Positions 27,389-34,680 of a DNA stretch of 64,000 nt are shown piece by piece. Numbering within the stretch: the stretch's first letter is position 1; each line of letters starts with the position of its first letter. Origin of the DNA: Meishania sp964351985. GTDB lineage: Bacteria; Bacteroidota; Bacteroidia; Flavobacteriales; Flavobacteriaceae. The position numbers and the translations under genes were made by a program. The DNA lies in assembly GCA_964351985.1 (NCBI GenBank), contig CAYGPR010000003.1, positions 1 to 64,000 of the forward strand, read 5' to 3'. A model generated the notes under the pieces. It did no database searches and had not been told where the DNA came from. It saw only the letters and a program-made list of their open reading frames with translations.

Positions 27389-28144
27389 TTACTCCAACCA
27401 TAACTTAAAATCACGAACTCGCTCTCGACTCACGATGATTTCTTGATCGGAAAACCGGTTTAGCTTGATTTGCAACCTCGAATTCGTGTATGAAACGATG
27501 TCTTTTATGTGGTTGATATTCACATAGAATTTTCGACTGACCCTGAAGAATATTTTGGGTTCCAATTCGTTTTCTAGATTCTCCAGCGTGGTTTCCAAAA
27601 GATAATTTCTTCCATCTAAAGTTGCCGCATAGGTACCTTTATTTTCACTATAAAAACATTCCACCTCATCGGCATTGATGATTTTTAGGTGCTGCCCTAC
27701 CCTAGCCGTGAATCGTTTTTTGTATTCCCGCTCCAGCGGATTGACCAGTAATTTCTTGATATCCTCAAAATCCAAGGATATTTTTTGTGCACTAGGTTTT
27801 ACGGAACGGAATTTTTTTACCGCAGTTTCAAGTTCTTCGTCATCAATAGGCTTTAGTAAATAGTCGATACTATTTAATTTAAAGGCCTGAAGGGCATATT
27901 CATCATACGCCGTGGTAAAAATGATTGCGCTATGCACCTCGACATTCTCAAAAATTTCAAAGGAAAGACCATCGGATAACTGTATATCCAGAAAAATTAA
28001 ATCTGGATGATTATTATTCTGAAACCATTCTATCGACTCCCGAACGGAGTGCAACATGACGGATACTTCGACATTTAGTTCCGCCAAAAGTCTTGATAAT
28101 CGCCGGGCTGCGGGCTTTTCGTCTTCTATAATGAGTACGTTCAT
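27389..28144 (-). CDS. LytTR-family response regulator
   Basis: A 251-residue response regulator from ATG 28142-28144; an upstream in-frame ATG would add 21 unlikely residues before MNVLIIEDEK. The receiver domain has the acidic pair EDE, phospho-acceptor Asp53 (LIFLDIQLSDG) and the T/K pair FTTAYDEYALQAF...LLKPID. The C-terminal LytTR DNA-binding domain starts near 150 (RFTARVGQHLKIINADEVEC...) and ends in FKLWLE. It closes the operon that starts with the LytS-type kinase and five 2TM genes, so it is the likely partner of that kinase. Confidence 0.92.
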   Translation of the reverse strand: MNVLIIEDEKPAARRLSRLLAELNVEVSVMLHSVRESIEWFQNNNHPDLIFLDIQLSDGLSFEIFENVEVHSAIIFTTAYDEYALQAFKLNSIDYLLKPIDDEELETAVKKFRSVKPSAQKISLDFEDIKKLLVNPLEREYKKRFTARVGQHLKIINADEVECFYSENKGTYAATLDGRNYLLETTLENLENELEPKIFFRVSRKFYVNINHIKDIVSYTNSRLQIKLNRFSDQEIIVSRERVRDFKLWLE

Positions 28145-28228
28145 TGTGTGTTTGGTATTTCTTTGTAAACCTCTTTTTCCTCCGTTCAGCTCTGTGTAAC
28201 GACCCAAGTGAGCTATTGCACAGAGGGA

Positions 28229-28546
28229 TTATTCATACTTATCTGATTGAATTCGTTCGTTTTCTATGAATTTTTTGATCTTTCGTTCTTCCCATGTTCT
28301 GTTGAATAATGGGTTTCGGTCAAAAACCCGAATGTATTCCGTAAACAGTATAATCCCAAAAACCACAAGAGGGGAACCGATCAGCCAAAGTACTAATTGG
28401 GGAGCGTTTTGGGTCCATAGAAAGTATACCAATGCCAGTATACAAAACGTAACGAAAATAGCCGTTACTGCGAACATTCGATACTTTTTGATATCATCTA
28501 CTTTCTTGTAGGCTCTTAAAAGCTTATGTTTTTCGTTTTCTTCCAT
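28229..28546 (-). CDS. 2TM-domain membrane protein (copy 5)
   Basis: A 105-residue protein with two transmembrane helices and the family ends: an N-terminal basic helix (LLRAYKKVDDIKKYRMF) and a C-terminal WEERKIKKFIENE box. It is the most divergent of the array: the loop between helices is shorter and the second helix lacks the usual WGIGL-HA pattern. Last 2TM gene before the LytTR regulator. Confidence 0.82.
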   Translation of the reverse strand: MEENEKHKLLRAYKKVDDIKKYRMFAVTAIFVTFCILALVYFLWTQNAPQLVLWLIGSPLVVFGIILFTEYIRVFDRNPLFNRTWEERKIKKFIENERIQSDKYE

Positions 28547-28590
28547 TTTCTAATTTTCTCTTTGAACACTATGATTGTTCCACAGAGGGT

Positions 28591-28947
28591 TCATTCGTTA
28601 TTCTCTTCGATATACTTTGAAATCTGTCGCTCTTCCCAGTCTTTGATAAATCTCGGGGTAAAGCCCTTGAGCGGCCTTGACTGAAACCTAAAAACGTAAA
28701 GGGCATGCGCCACCAGACCAATTCCCCATAAAATTGGCGTTCCAACTATATTCCATTCAAACCAATCCAAAAAACCTTGGTCTTGTATACCGTTGTCCTG
28801 AAAGAAATCCAAAGCCCTGAATTTGAAAAACAATAATATCAAGTTTACTACAATATAAATTCTAAGGTGGCGATAGAACCTTTTGATGTCCTCGACCCTT
28901 TTTTGGGCTTTTTTCAACCTTTTTTTATATTCTTCTTTAGTTTCCAT
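28591..28947 (-). CDS. 2TM-domain membrane protein (copy 4)
   Basis: A 118-residue 2TM protein. The basic N-terminal helix KKAQKRVEDIKRFYRHLRIY leads into helix 1. TPILWGIGLVAHALYVF forms helix 2, and DWEERQISKYIEENNE closes it. Spacing to the neighbours is 24 and 44 bases, consistent with one transcript. Confidence 0.88.
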   Translation of the reverse strand: METKEEYKKRLKKAQKRVEDIKRFYRHLRIYIVVNLILLFFKFRALDFFQDNGIQDQGFLDWFEWNIVGTPILWGIGLVAHALYVFRFQSRPLKGFTPRFIKDWEERQISKYIEENNE

Positions 28948-28971
28948 TTGATTGATTCGTATTTCTTTTTA

Positions 28972-29301
28972 CTAAAAATCGTCTTTTTCGAGGTACTTTC
29001 GTATTTGTCTTTCTTCCCAACCTCTTCCTAAGACATAGGGTTTTCCGAAGACACTTACGGCATGTAACAACAGTGCGATGCCCCATACAATAGGAGTTCC
29101 ATAGGTATCCCAATTTATATTGTCCAAAAATTCAGGATTGCCAAAAACACGTTTGCCTAATAAAACAAAGGTCATCTTGTCACGTAATAAAAAGAGTGCA
29201 ATATTGACAATGAGATACACGGCCAAATGATTATAGAAACCTCGTATCTCGGCCACTCTTTTCTTGGCTCGTAGCAGTTTAGTCATTTGTCCGTTTTTCA
29301 T
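28972..29301 (-). CDS. 2TM-domain membrane protein (copy 3)
   Basis: A 109-residue 2TM protein with the canonical layout: RAKKRVAEIRGFYNHLAVYL, helix 1, a polar loop with NINWDTYGTP, helix 2 (IVWGIALLLHAVSVFG) and GWEERQIRKYLEKDDF. Ten bases separate it from copy 2. Confidence 0.88.
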   Translation of the reverse strand: MKNGQMTKLLRAKKRVAEIRGFYNHLAVYLIVNIALFLLRDKMTFVLLGKRVFGNPEFLDNINWDTYGTPIVWGIALLLHAVSVFGKPYVLGRGWEERQIRKYLEKDDF

Positions 29302-29311
29302 GGCGATTAGA

Positions 29312-29650
29312 TTATCTATACTTCTCGATTTCTTTTTTCTCTTCTTCTATATACTTCTGAATTTGTCTCTTTTCCCAATCCTTCCCAAAAATTGGGTTTA
29401 ATGAAAAGACCTTTGCCGCATGAAAGGCCAGACCTATACCCCAGAAAAACCAAATGGCAAAGGTGCCAAAATCCCAAAACGCCTCGCCAAAAGTCTCCCC
29501 ATTACCCAAATTGTTGCTAATCTTGGAAATTGTTATAAAAAGATTGACTCCCAAAAAAGCGGCAAGATGCCAATAAAAACCCTTTAGCTCTTCCACTCTG
29601 CGTTTAGCTCTTCTTAATTTCGACCTTCGACCTGTATCCATTGTTTCCAT
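29312..29650 (-). CDS. 2TM-domain membrane protein (copy 2)
   Basis: A 2TM protein of about 112 residues. The ATG at 29648-29650 overlaps the TAA of copy 1 by one base (TAATG), which favours this start over an ATG three codons upstream. Helix 1 follows RRAKRRVEELKGFYWHLAAF; helix 2 is WFFWGIGLAFHAAKVF; the tail is DWEKRQIQKYIEEEKKE. The overlap indicates translational coupling. Confidence 0.87.
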   Translation of the reverse strand: METMDTGRRSKLRRAKRRVEELKGFYWHLAAFLGVNLFITISKISNNLGNGETFGEAFWDFGTFAIWFFWGIGLAFHAAKVFSLNPIFGKDWEKRQIQKYIEEEKKEIEKYR

Positions 29651-29952
29651 TATTTCCATCGGTTTGCGTTTTTATCATCTTCCATAAATTCTTTAATTTT
29701 TCGTTCCTCCCAGCCTTTCCCAAAAAAAGGATTTAAACTAAAGGCCTTAAAAGCTTGAAAAATAAGGCCGATACCCCAACCGAAGGCCGCCCACAAAAAC
29801 CATGGGTAACGCCATTGATCGGTATACCAATTCAATGCCGCCAAGGCACTGATCACAAAGACATAAGCAATAAGACTCGAATAGAATTTCTTGATTTCTT
29901 CGACCTTCTCCTTGGCTCTAAAGTATTTGTTTTCTTTATCTGAATATTCCAT
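29650..29952 (-). CDS. 2TM-domain membrane protein (copy 1)
   Basis: A 100-residue 2TM protein: RAKEKVEEIKKFYSSLIAYV, helix 1, WRYPWFLWAAFGWGIGLIFQ as helix 2 and GWEERKIKEFMEDDKN at the end. It resembles the 2TM tail of the upstream kinase most closely (PWFLW/FPWVIF, GWGIG/GWGFG, LNPFFGKGWEERKIK/YNPLWGKGWEERRIK). A 150-base spacer with inverted repeats separates it from the kinase. Confidence 0.88.
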   Translation of the reverse strand: MEYSDKENKYFRAKEKVEEIKKFYSSLIAYVFVISALAALNWYTDQWRYPWFLWAAFGWGIGLIFQAFKAFSLNPFFGKGWEERKIKEFMEDDKNANRWK

Positions 29953-30102
29953 TTCGATTTTTTATTTACCTCAAAATTCAGGTATTTTAGGGGGGATACT
30001 AAATTTCAGTTACTGAATTGTCAAAGGTTGGGGATGGATCGTGACTTTGGCCCCTCTAAGTCACCAGGGCCTTCCACCATCAGTGGCTGATCGGAGTCGA
30101 AC
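29953..30102 (-). other. Spacer with inverted repeats between kinase and 2TM array
   Basis: No gene is seen. GTGACTT/AAGTCAC (30041-30047 and 30058-30064) is a perfect 7-bp stem, and TTCAGTTACTGAA and CCACCATCAGTGG are two shorter palindromes. The stretch could partly terminate or process the transcript, or hold a promoter, so that the small 2TM genes are expressed at a different level from the kinase. Confidence 0.4.
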
Positions 30103-31446
30103 TCAAAAATTATCATCCTCCATATACTTTTTTATCCTTCGCTCCTCCCACCCTTTGCCCCATAGGGGGTTGTAACCAAATGCCTCCATACCATGGGCGG
30201 CCACTCCAAATCCCCAGCCCAGTATCGGAAATATGACCCAAGGAAAACTGGTCGTATTGATATTCAGCACCACCAAGAACGGAATGACAATACAATACGC
30301 TAAAAGATTACCATAAAAGCCTTTTAGCTTTTCTACGCGCTCTTTTGCCTTCTTATATAGTTTATCGTCAATATAGACCTGCTGTGTCTCTATCGGAGTT
30401 ACTTGTCGGGTCAGCATGGGTAAACTAACGCTGAAATTAGCACTGTCTTTTTCGATGGAGATTTGTTTGTCGGTCAGTATGGCATAACGCTGTTTTATGT
30501 TCTGTAGGCCAACGCCACTACTTTTCTTGACCACTTGTTTTCCTTGAAAATTGTTTTCGACCACTAGACTGCCATCCTGCTCAAAAACCTTGATGCGAAG
30601 TGGTCTTTCGGAAGTGACGACATTATGCTTTACGGCATTCTCCACAAGTAATTGTAAAGATAAAGGAACTATCTTCGCTTCAGGATCGCTGCTTTGTTCG
30701 GGAATATCGAAAATGATACTGTCCTCAAATCGCATCTTCAATAATCGTACATACGTTCTAGCAAATTGCAACTCCTCATCGACCAAAACCAAATCTTTAT
30801 TTTTTTGTTCAAGTACATAGCGATAAACTTTTGAAAGTGAAGTGGTAAACTTCTGTGCTTGATAGGGATCTTCTTCGATAAGACTGGTCAATACATTTAA
30901 ACTATTGAACAAAAAATGGGGGTCTAATTGGTTCTTAAGTGCATCAAATTTAGCCGAAGCTGTACCTGCTATTATTTTTTGTTCTTTGACTTTGTTCTCT
31001 TGACGGTATTTGTAGTACCATATAGCATAGAATATCAATGCAATCCCCAGTGCAATAACAACAGACTGTATGTAATTATCTATTGATTGAGAGGCCAAAA
31101 CCTGTTGCATCGACCTATCGTAAAAAGCAACTAAAATTATAGTTCGTGCAACAAAAACACCAATACATGAAACCACCACATTGCCGATGACTGCAATGGT
31201 CATTCTATTAACGGTGTATAAAAAATTGTCCCATTTTTTTAAAATAAATAAGAACCAATACATGTTGGCCATGTACAGAATCATTGAAAATACCAAATTG
31301 GTATAAAATTCTTTCCAGATGTCTTTAATGAAGAATTCGAACCGAGGGTCCGATGTAAAATAATAGAAGGCTAGAAAACCCAAAAAAATGAGCGTCCCAA
31401 CCAAAAAGGCCCTTACAAGTTCTTTTAAAAAGCGATTTAACGTCAT
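30103..31446 (-). CDS. LytS-type histidine kinase with C-terminal 2TM domain
   Basis: A 447-residue sensor kinase. Four TM helices lie at about 12-30, 50-70, 84-108 and 128-146. The His_kinase (LytS/YehU) box FDALKNQLDPHFLFNSLNVL has phospho-acceptor His177, followed by the ATPase N-box LLVENAVKHN and G-box SGVGLQNIKQRY. From about residue 360 a complete 2TM module is fused: KKAKERVEKLKGFYGNLLAY, two helices and GKGWEERRIKKYMEDDNF. The start overlaps the preceding TPR gene stop by one base. It probably phosphorylates the LytTR regulator at the end of the operon. The 2TM fusion suggests direct contact with the separate 2TM proteins (inference). Confidence 0.9.
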   Translation of the reverse strand: MTLNRFLKELVRAFLVGTLIFLGFLAFYYFTSDPRFEFFIKDIWKEFYTNLVFSMILYMANMYWFLFILKKWDNFLYTVNRMTIAVIGNVVVSCIGVFVARTIILVAFYDRSMQQVLASQSIDNYIQSVVIALGIALIFYAIWYYKYRQENKVKEQKIIAGTASAKFDALKNQLDPHFLFNSLNVLTSLIEEDPYQAQKFTTSLSKVYRYVLEQKNKDLVLVDEELQFARTYVRLLKMRFEDSIIFDIPEQSSDPEAKIVPLSLQLLVENAVKHNVVTSERPLRIKVFEQDGSLVVENNFQGKQVVKKSSGVGLQNIKQRYAILTDKQISIEKDSANFSVSLPMLTRQVTPIETQQVYIDDKLYKKAKERVEKLKGFYGNLLAYCIVIPFLVVLNINTTSFPWVIFPILGWGFGVAAHGMEAFGYNPLWGKGWEERRIKKYMEDDNF

Positions 31447-32069
31447 TACTTGTTACAGTTTTCCAAAGTGGCTTCGGCCTGATCTTTGCCCCAATTCGGG
31501 TGAAAATCGGACTCAGGCTTAAAGTTATCAAAAAGTTCGATAGCACGTTCGACATCTTTGCAATACGGAGTCACGTCACCGCCAAAGTATTGGGCCGACC
31601 CCATATCCCATTGCGCCTTTGAAAACACCACACGTGGGTTTTCGGGGGCCAATTCTGCAGCTTTTGCATAAATAGCAGTCACTTTTGGAGCCAAGGTCAT
31701 GCCGTATGTCGCCCCGTCAAAGGCCACCCATGCCGTATGAATCATTGCCTGTTGTACCATTATTTCAGGGTTGTCGGGTGATATGTTCTTTGCGACATCG
31801 ACAAATTCTTGCGCTTTTTCCAATTGCTGGGCGAGCTTTTCCTTATCCTTCTCACCAAAAGAAATTATCGTATTGATCTGGGCCGCGTAGTAATATGGAA
31901 GCCAATTGTCAAGTTCGGCCGAAGCGATACGCTCGAACATGTTCGAAGCTTCGGCGGTCTTGCCCTCGCCCCAGAGTTGAAAGGCTTTTTGCATGCCTTT
32001 GGTATATTGGTCTTGGGCCATAGATATCGAAGACACCACCAATGCGATAATTAGAATTACTTTTTTCAT
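31446..32069 (-). CDS. Exported TPR-like protein
   Basis: A 207-residue protein with a signal peptide (MKKVILIIALVVSSISMAQ). Helical repeats follow, such as KAFQLWGEGKTAEASNMFER, EKAQEFVDVAKNISPDNPEI and YAKAAELAPENPRVVF, close to tetratricopeptide repeats. Its TAA overlaps the kinase ATG (TAATG), so the two are translationally coupled. It may be a periplasmic input or accessory part of the kinase system; similar proteins are widespread in Bacteroidota without assigned function. Confidence 0.8.
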   Translation of the reverse strand: MKKVILIIALVVSSISMAQDQYTKGMQKAFQLWGEGKTAEASNMFERIASAELDNWLPYYYAAQINTIISFGEKDKEKLAQQLEKAQEFVDVAKNISPDNPEIMVQQAMIHTAWVAFDGATYGMTLAPKVTAIYAKAAELAPENPRVVFSKAQWDMGSAQYFGGDVTPYCKDVERAIELFDNFKPESDFHPNWGKDQAEATLENCNK

Positions 32070-32080
32070 GGTTTTTAATT

Positions 32081-32500
32081 TTAAAGCTTAATAGTTTGTT
32101 TCGTTATTGCTTCCGTGATTTTGAATTTGGCATCCTCCCATGTTGGAGGGCCAAAATTAGCTGGCGCATTATTCGATGCACCCGTATCTTCTTTGGGAAT
32201 TCCTAGAAAATTAGTGTCCAATTTCCCATTATCGTTCTCATCATGATACAACGATATGGCATAAACACCTTTAGGAACATCATCAAACTGCGCCTTACCC
32301 TTGCCATTTTCAATTTTTACGGCAACCGCCTTAAAAGGCTTTTTCAACCAATTGTCACCAGAATCATAGAGTCCGACCATTATTTGACCTTCTGAACTTC
32401 CGATGTCGGTTACTTCAATTTCAAGGGTCGCCCTATAGTTTTCCTGGGCCGCTGCACCAACAGCACAGAGCATCAAAAGTATTGTTACGATGTTTTTCAT
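32081..32500 (-). CDS. DUF2141 family exported protein
   Basis: A 139-residue protein from ATG 32498-32500, with signal peptide MKNIVTILLMLCAVGAAAQ. IEVTDIGSSEGQIMVGLYDS, the KGVYAISLYHDENDNGKLDT core and the GIPKEDTGASNNA turn are diagnostic of DUF2141. This is a small beta-sandwich family that often accompanies surface or gliding-related genes. It lies 11 bases upstream of the TPR/kinase genes and may share their transcript. Confidence 0.87.
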   Translation of the reverse strand: MKNIVTILLMLCAVGAAAQENYRATLEIEVTDIGSSEGQIMVGLYDSGDNWLKKPFKAVAVKIENGKGKAQFDDVPKGVYAISLYHDENDNGKLDTNFLGIPKEDTGASNNAPANFGPPTWEDAKFKITEAITKQTIKL

Positions 32501-32617
32501 AATAGTTCGATTTAAATTCGAGTATCGCACAAATTTGATGGGATCTAATGATAAAAAGGAAAAAGAAATACCGAATTGTAGGTTTTAGGGGATGAATTGT
32601 ACAAAGTCGAGACCAAC

Positions 32618-32646
32618 AAAAAAGTCCAACAGATACACTATTGGAC
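32618..32646 (-). terminator. Terminator after the Gfo/Idh/MocA gene
   Basis: GTCCAA (32624-32629) pairs with TTGGAC (32641-32646). On the minus strand the stem runs straight into six or more T, 25 bases beyond the oxidoreductase stop. It ends the sugar-oxidation operon. Confidence 0.8.
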
Positions 32647-32670
32647 GATTGTGCTCCATTTGAAGTCGAT

Positions 32671-33795
32671 TTAGGAAAAAGTAAATTCAGGAAGCTTTAC
32701 AATTTCCCCTCCTTTTAATGCCGATTCATGGGCCAAAATACCTACACAGGTAATATTCGCCGATTGTTTTGCATTGGGGTAAGGTGAACGACATTTTATC
32801 AAGGCGTCAATGAATTCATGCACCAAATGTGGATGTGAACCACCGTGCCCCGCCCCCTGTGTAAAGGACAAATGTTGATTTTCGTCAGTATCATATACCC
32901 CTTGGGTCGTAAATTGTTGGATTTCTTTGGGAAGTAATTTAGCAAAATCAGGACTCTCAATTTCTTCGGGAATTTCTGGTTCGGGCTTTTTGGCGGTGTG
33001 TATTACCAAAGGTTCTCCTTCAATTAAAGGCCATTCCACCGATTTTTTGGAGCCATAGACTTCGAAACTCTCGCGGTATTGCCTGGCAACATCGAATAAG
33101 GAACGATACACTTGGGCACTTAAATCGGAATTCCGGAATTTAATATGAGTAGTCTCCACGGCAAATGGCGAATTATAATATGGAATCAGTTCTTCTCGAA
33201 TAGTACCGGACCCAAAACAGGAAACATATTCTGCTTCCCCACGGGTAAGAGCCAAAACAGGTCCCACACAATGTGTCGCGTAGTGCATAGGCGGAAGTCC
33301 CGGCCAATAGTTCGGCCACCCATCCATATCTTGTTGGTGACTAGCTTTTAAGAATTGTATTTTTCCCAACTCACCTTTCTCAAATAGTTCTTTCATATAT
33401 AAAAACTCACGGGCATAGACCACCGTTTCCATCATCATATAGGTCAATTCCGTTTCTTCGGTCAAGCGAACGATTTCTTGGCATTCCGCTACAGTTGTTG
33501 CCATAGGTACGGTGCACGCGACGTGCTTGCCCGCTTTTAAGGCTTGAATGGACTGCTCTCCATGATTGGGTATCGGGGTATTTATATGGACAGCATCGAT
33601 ATCCGGGTCTTTTAACAATGCTTCGTATGAAGTGTATCTTTTTTCAATACCAAAGGCATCGGCTATTTCATGTAGCTTTTCTTCATTTCGCTGGCAAAGT
33701 GCTACCAATTCTGCATTGGCATACTTTTGATAAATGGGAATGAACTCGGCACCAAAACCCAAACCTATGATCGCTACTCTTATGTTCTTGCTCAT
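32671..33795 (-). CDS. Gfo/Idh/MocA family protein
   Basis: A 374-residue protein with an N-terminal Rossmann fold (VAIIGLGFGAEFIPIYQKY) and the DAVHINTPIPNHG strand. The usual catalytic EKP motif (normally in a CEKPLA context) is replaced by TVP in KHVACTVPMATT. The family's redox role may therefore be altered, or it may act non-catalytically or on another residue. Downstream parts contain GPVLALTRG and the acidic EIPEEIESPDF stretch. It lies 23 bases after a sugar epimerase in the same operon as a ThuA-PVC lipoprotein, so it probably works on oxidized sugars. Confidence 0.85.
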   Translation of the reverse strand: MSKNIRVAIIGLGFGAEFIPIYQKYANAELVALCQRNEEKLHEIADAFGIEKRYTSYEALLKDPDIDAVHINTPIPNHGEQSIQALKAGKHVACTVPMATTVAECQEIVRLTEETELTYMMMETVVYAREFLYMKELFEKGELGKIQFLKASHQQDMDGWPNYWPGLPPMHYATHCVGPVLALTRGEAEYVSCFGSGTIREELIPYYNSPFAVETTHIKFRNSDLSAQVYRSLFDVARQYRESFEVYGSKKSVEWPLIEGEPLVIHTAKKPEPEIPEEIESPDFAKLLPKEIQQFTTQGVYDTDENQHLSFTQGAGHGGSHPHLVHEFIDALIKCRSPYPNAKQSANITCVGILAHESALKGGEIVKLPEFTFS

Positions 33796-33818
33796 TTTAT
33801 TGATCCTAATTATTAATC

Positions 33819-34679
33819 CTAATCGTTAAACGTGTGTTTTAAAAATTCCAATCCCCTCCGAGCAAATTCATCTTGACTTGGCGCTAGTTTTTTCCAGATG
33901 TTCACCGCTGCGGCCAGCTCCCTATTCTCTGGTGTAAAACTCTCAATTACCAAAGCCCCGAAGTAATCTACGTCAGCTAGACCTTTTGCAAATTCACCCC
34001 AAGGTGTTAAGCCGGTACCGGGAGTTCCCCTATGGTTTTCAGAAACCTGAATATGAATTAATTTATCTCCCGCGGTCTGAATGGCTTTACGAATATCTTG
34101 CTCCTCAATGGTCATATGAAAACTATCCAAGATAATTTTCATGTTATCTTCTTCAATGTCATTCAGCAGACGGATCACATCTTCAGTCGTATTAATCAAA
34201 TCGGACTCAAAGCGATTCAAAGGCTCCAAGGCGATTTCCAGGTTATACTCCTTTGCAATCCCCGACAAGGTTTTCAAATTGGTAACCGCCCTGCCCCACT
34301 CTGCTTTTTTTTCGGCTTCGGATGCCAATCTGGCTTTACCTACAGCCGCATATAAAGGTCCGGCTACAAAACTTACGCCTAAGCCGGCTGCAAGTTCAAA
34401 ACACTTTTCGGCATGTTCAAAACAATTTTTATATAAGGAGGCATCACCAGAGGTCAGATCCTTATCATCACCAAAAACAACGCATATTGATGGTTTGAGT
34501 CCATTATCGTCCAAAGCCTTTTTAATTACGGTAGCATCTATCAATGATGGGGTTTCAACAGGAATTTCAACAACATCAAAACCCATTTCCTTTATTTTTG
34601 GAAATAGATGTATGGATGCAGTCGTAAAGGGTGCCTCCCAAAGCCATGTACTCACCCCGAACGTTATACGTTTGCTCAT
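33819..34679 (-). CDS. TIM-barrel sugar isomerase/epimerase
   Basis: A 286-residue AP-endonuclease-2-type barrel. VVEIPVE, LEIALEPLNRFE, IILDSFHM, LIHIQVSENHRGTPGTG and GALVIESF carry the metal-binding Glu/Asp/His/Glu set of tagatose/psicose 3-epimerase relatives. Only 1 base separates it from the ThuA-PVC lipoprotein stop, and 23 bases follow before the Gfo/Idh/MocA gene. Cytoplasmic; probably epimerizes or isomerizes a keto-sugar. Substrate unknown. Confidence 0.88.
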   Translation of the reverse strand: MSKRITFGVSTWLWEAPFTTASIHLFPKIKEMGFDVVEIPVETPSLIDATVIKKALDDNGLKPSICVVFGDDKDLTSGDASLYKNCFEHAEKCFELAAGLGVSFVAGPLYAAVGKARLASEAEKKAEWGRAVTNLKTLSGIAKEYNLEIALEPLNRFESDLINTTEDVIRLLNDIEEDNMKIILDSFHMTIEEQDIRKAIQTAGDKLIHIQVSENHRGTPGTGLTPWGEFAKGLADVDYFGALVIESFTPENRELAAAVNIWKKLAPSQDEFARRGLEFLKHTFND

Positions 34680-34680
34680 T

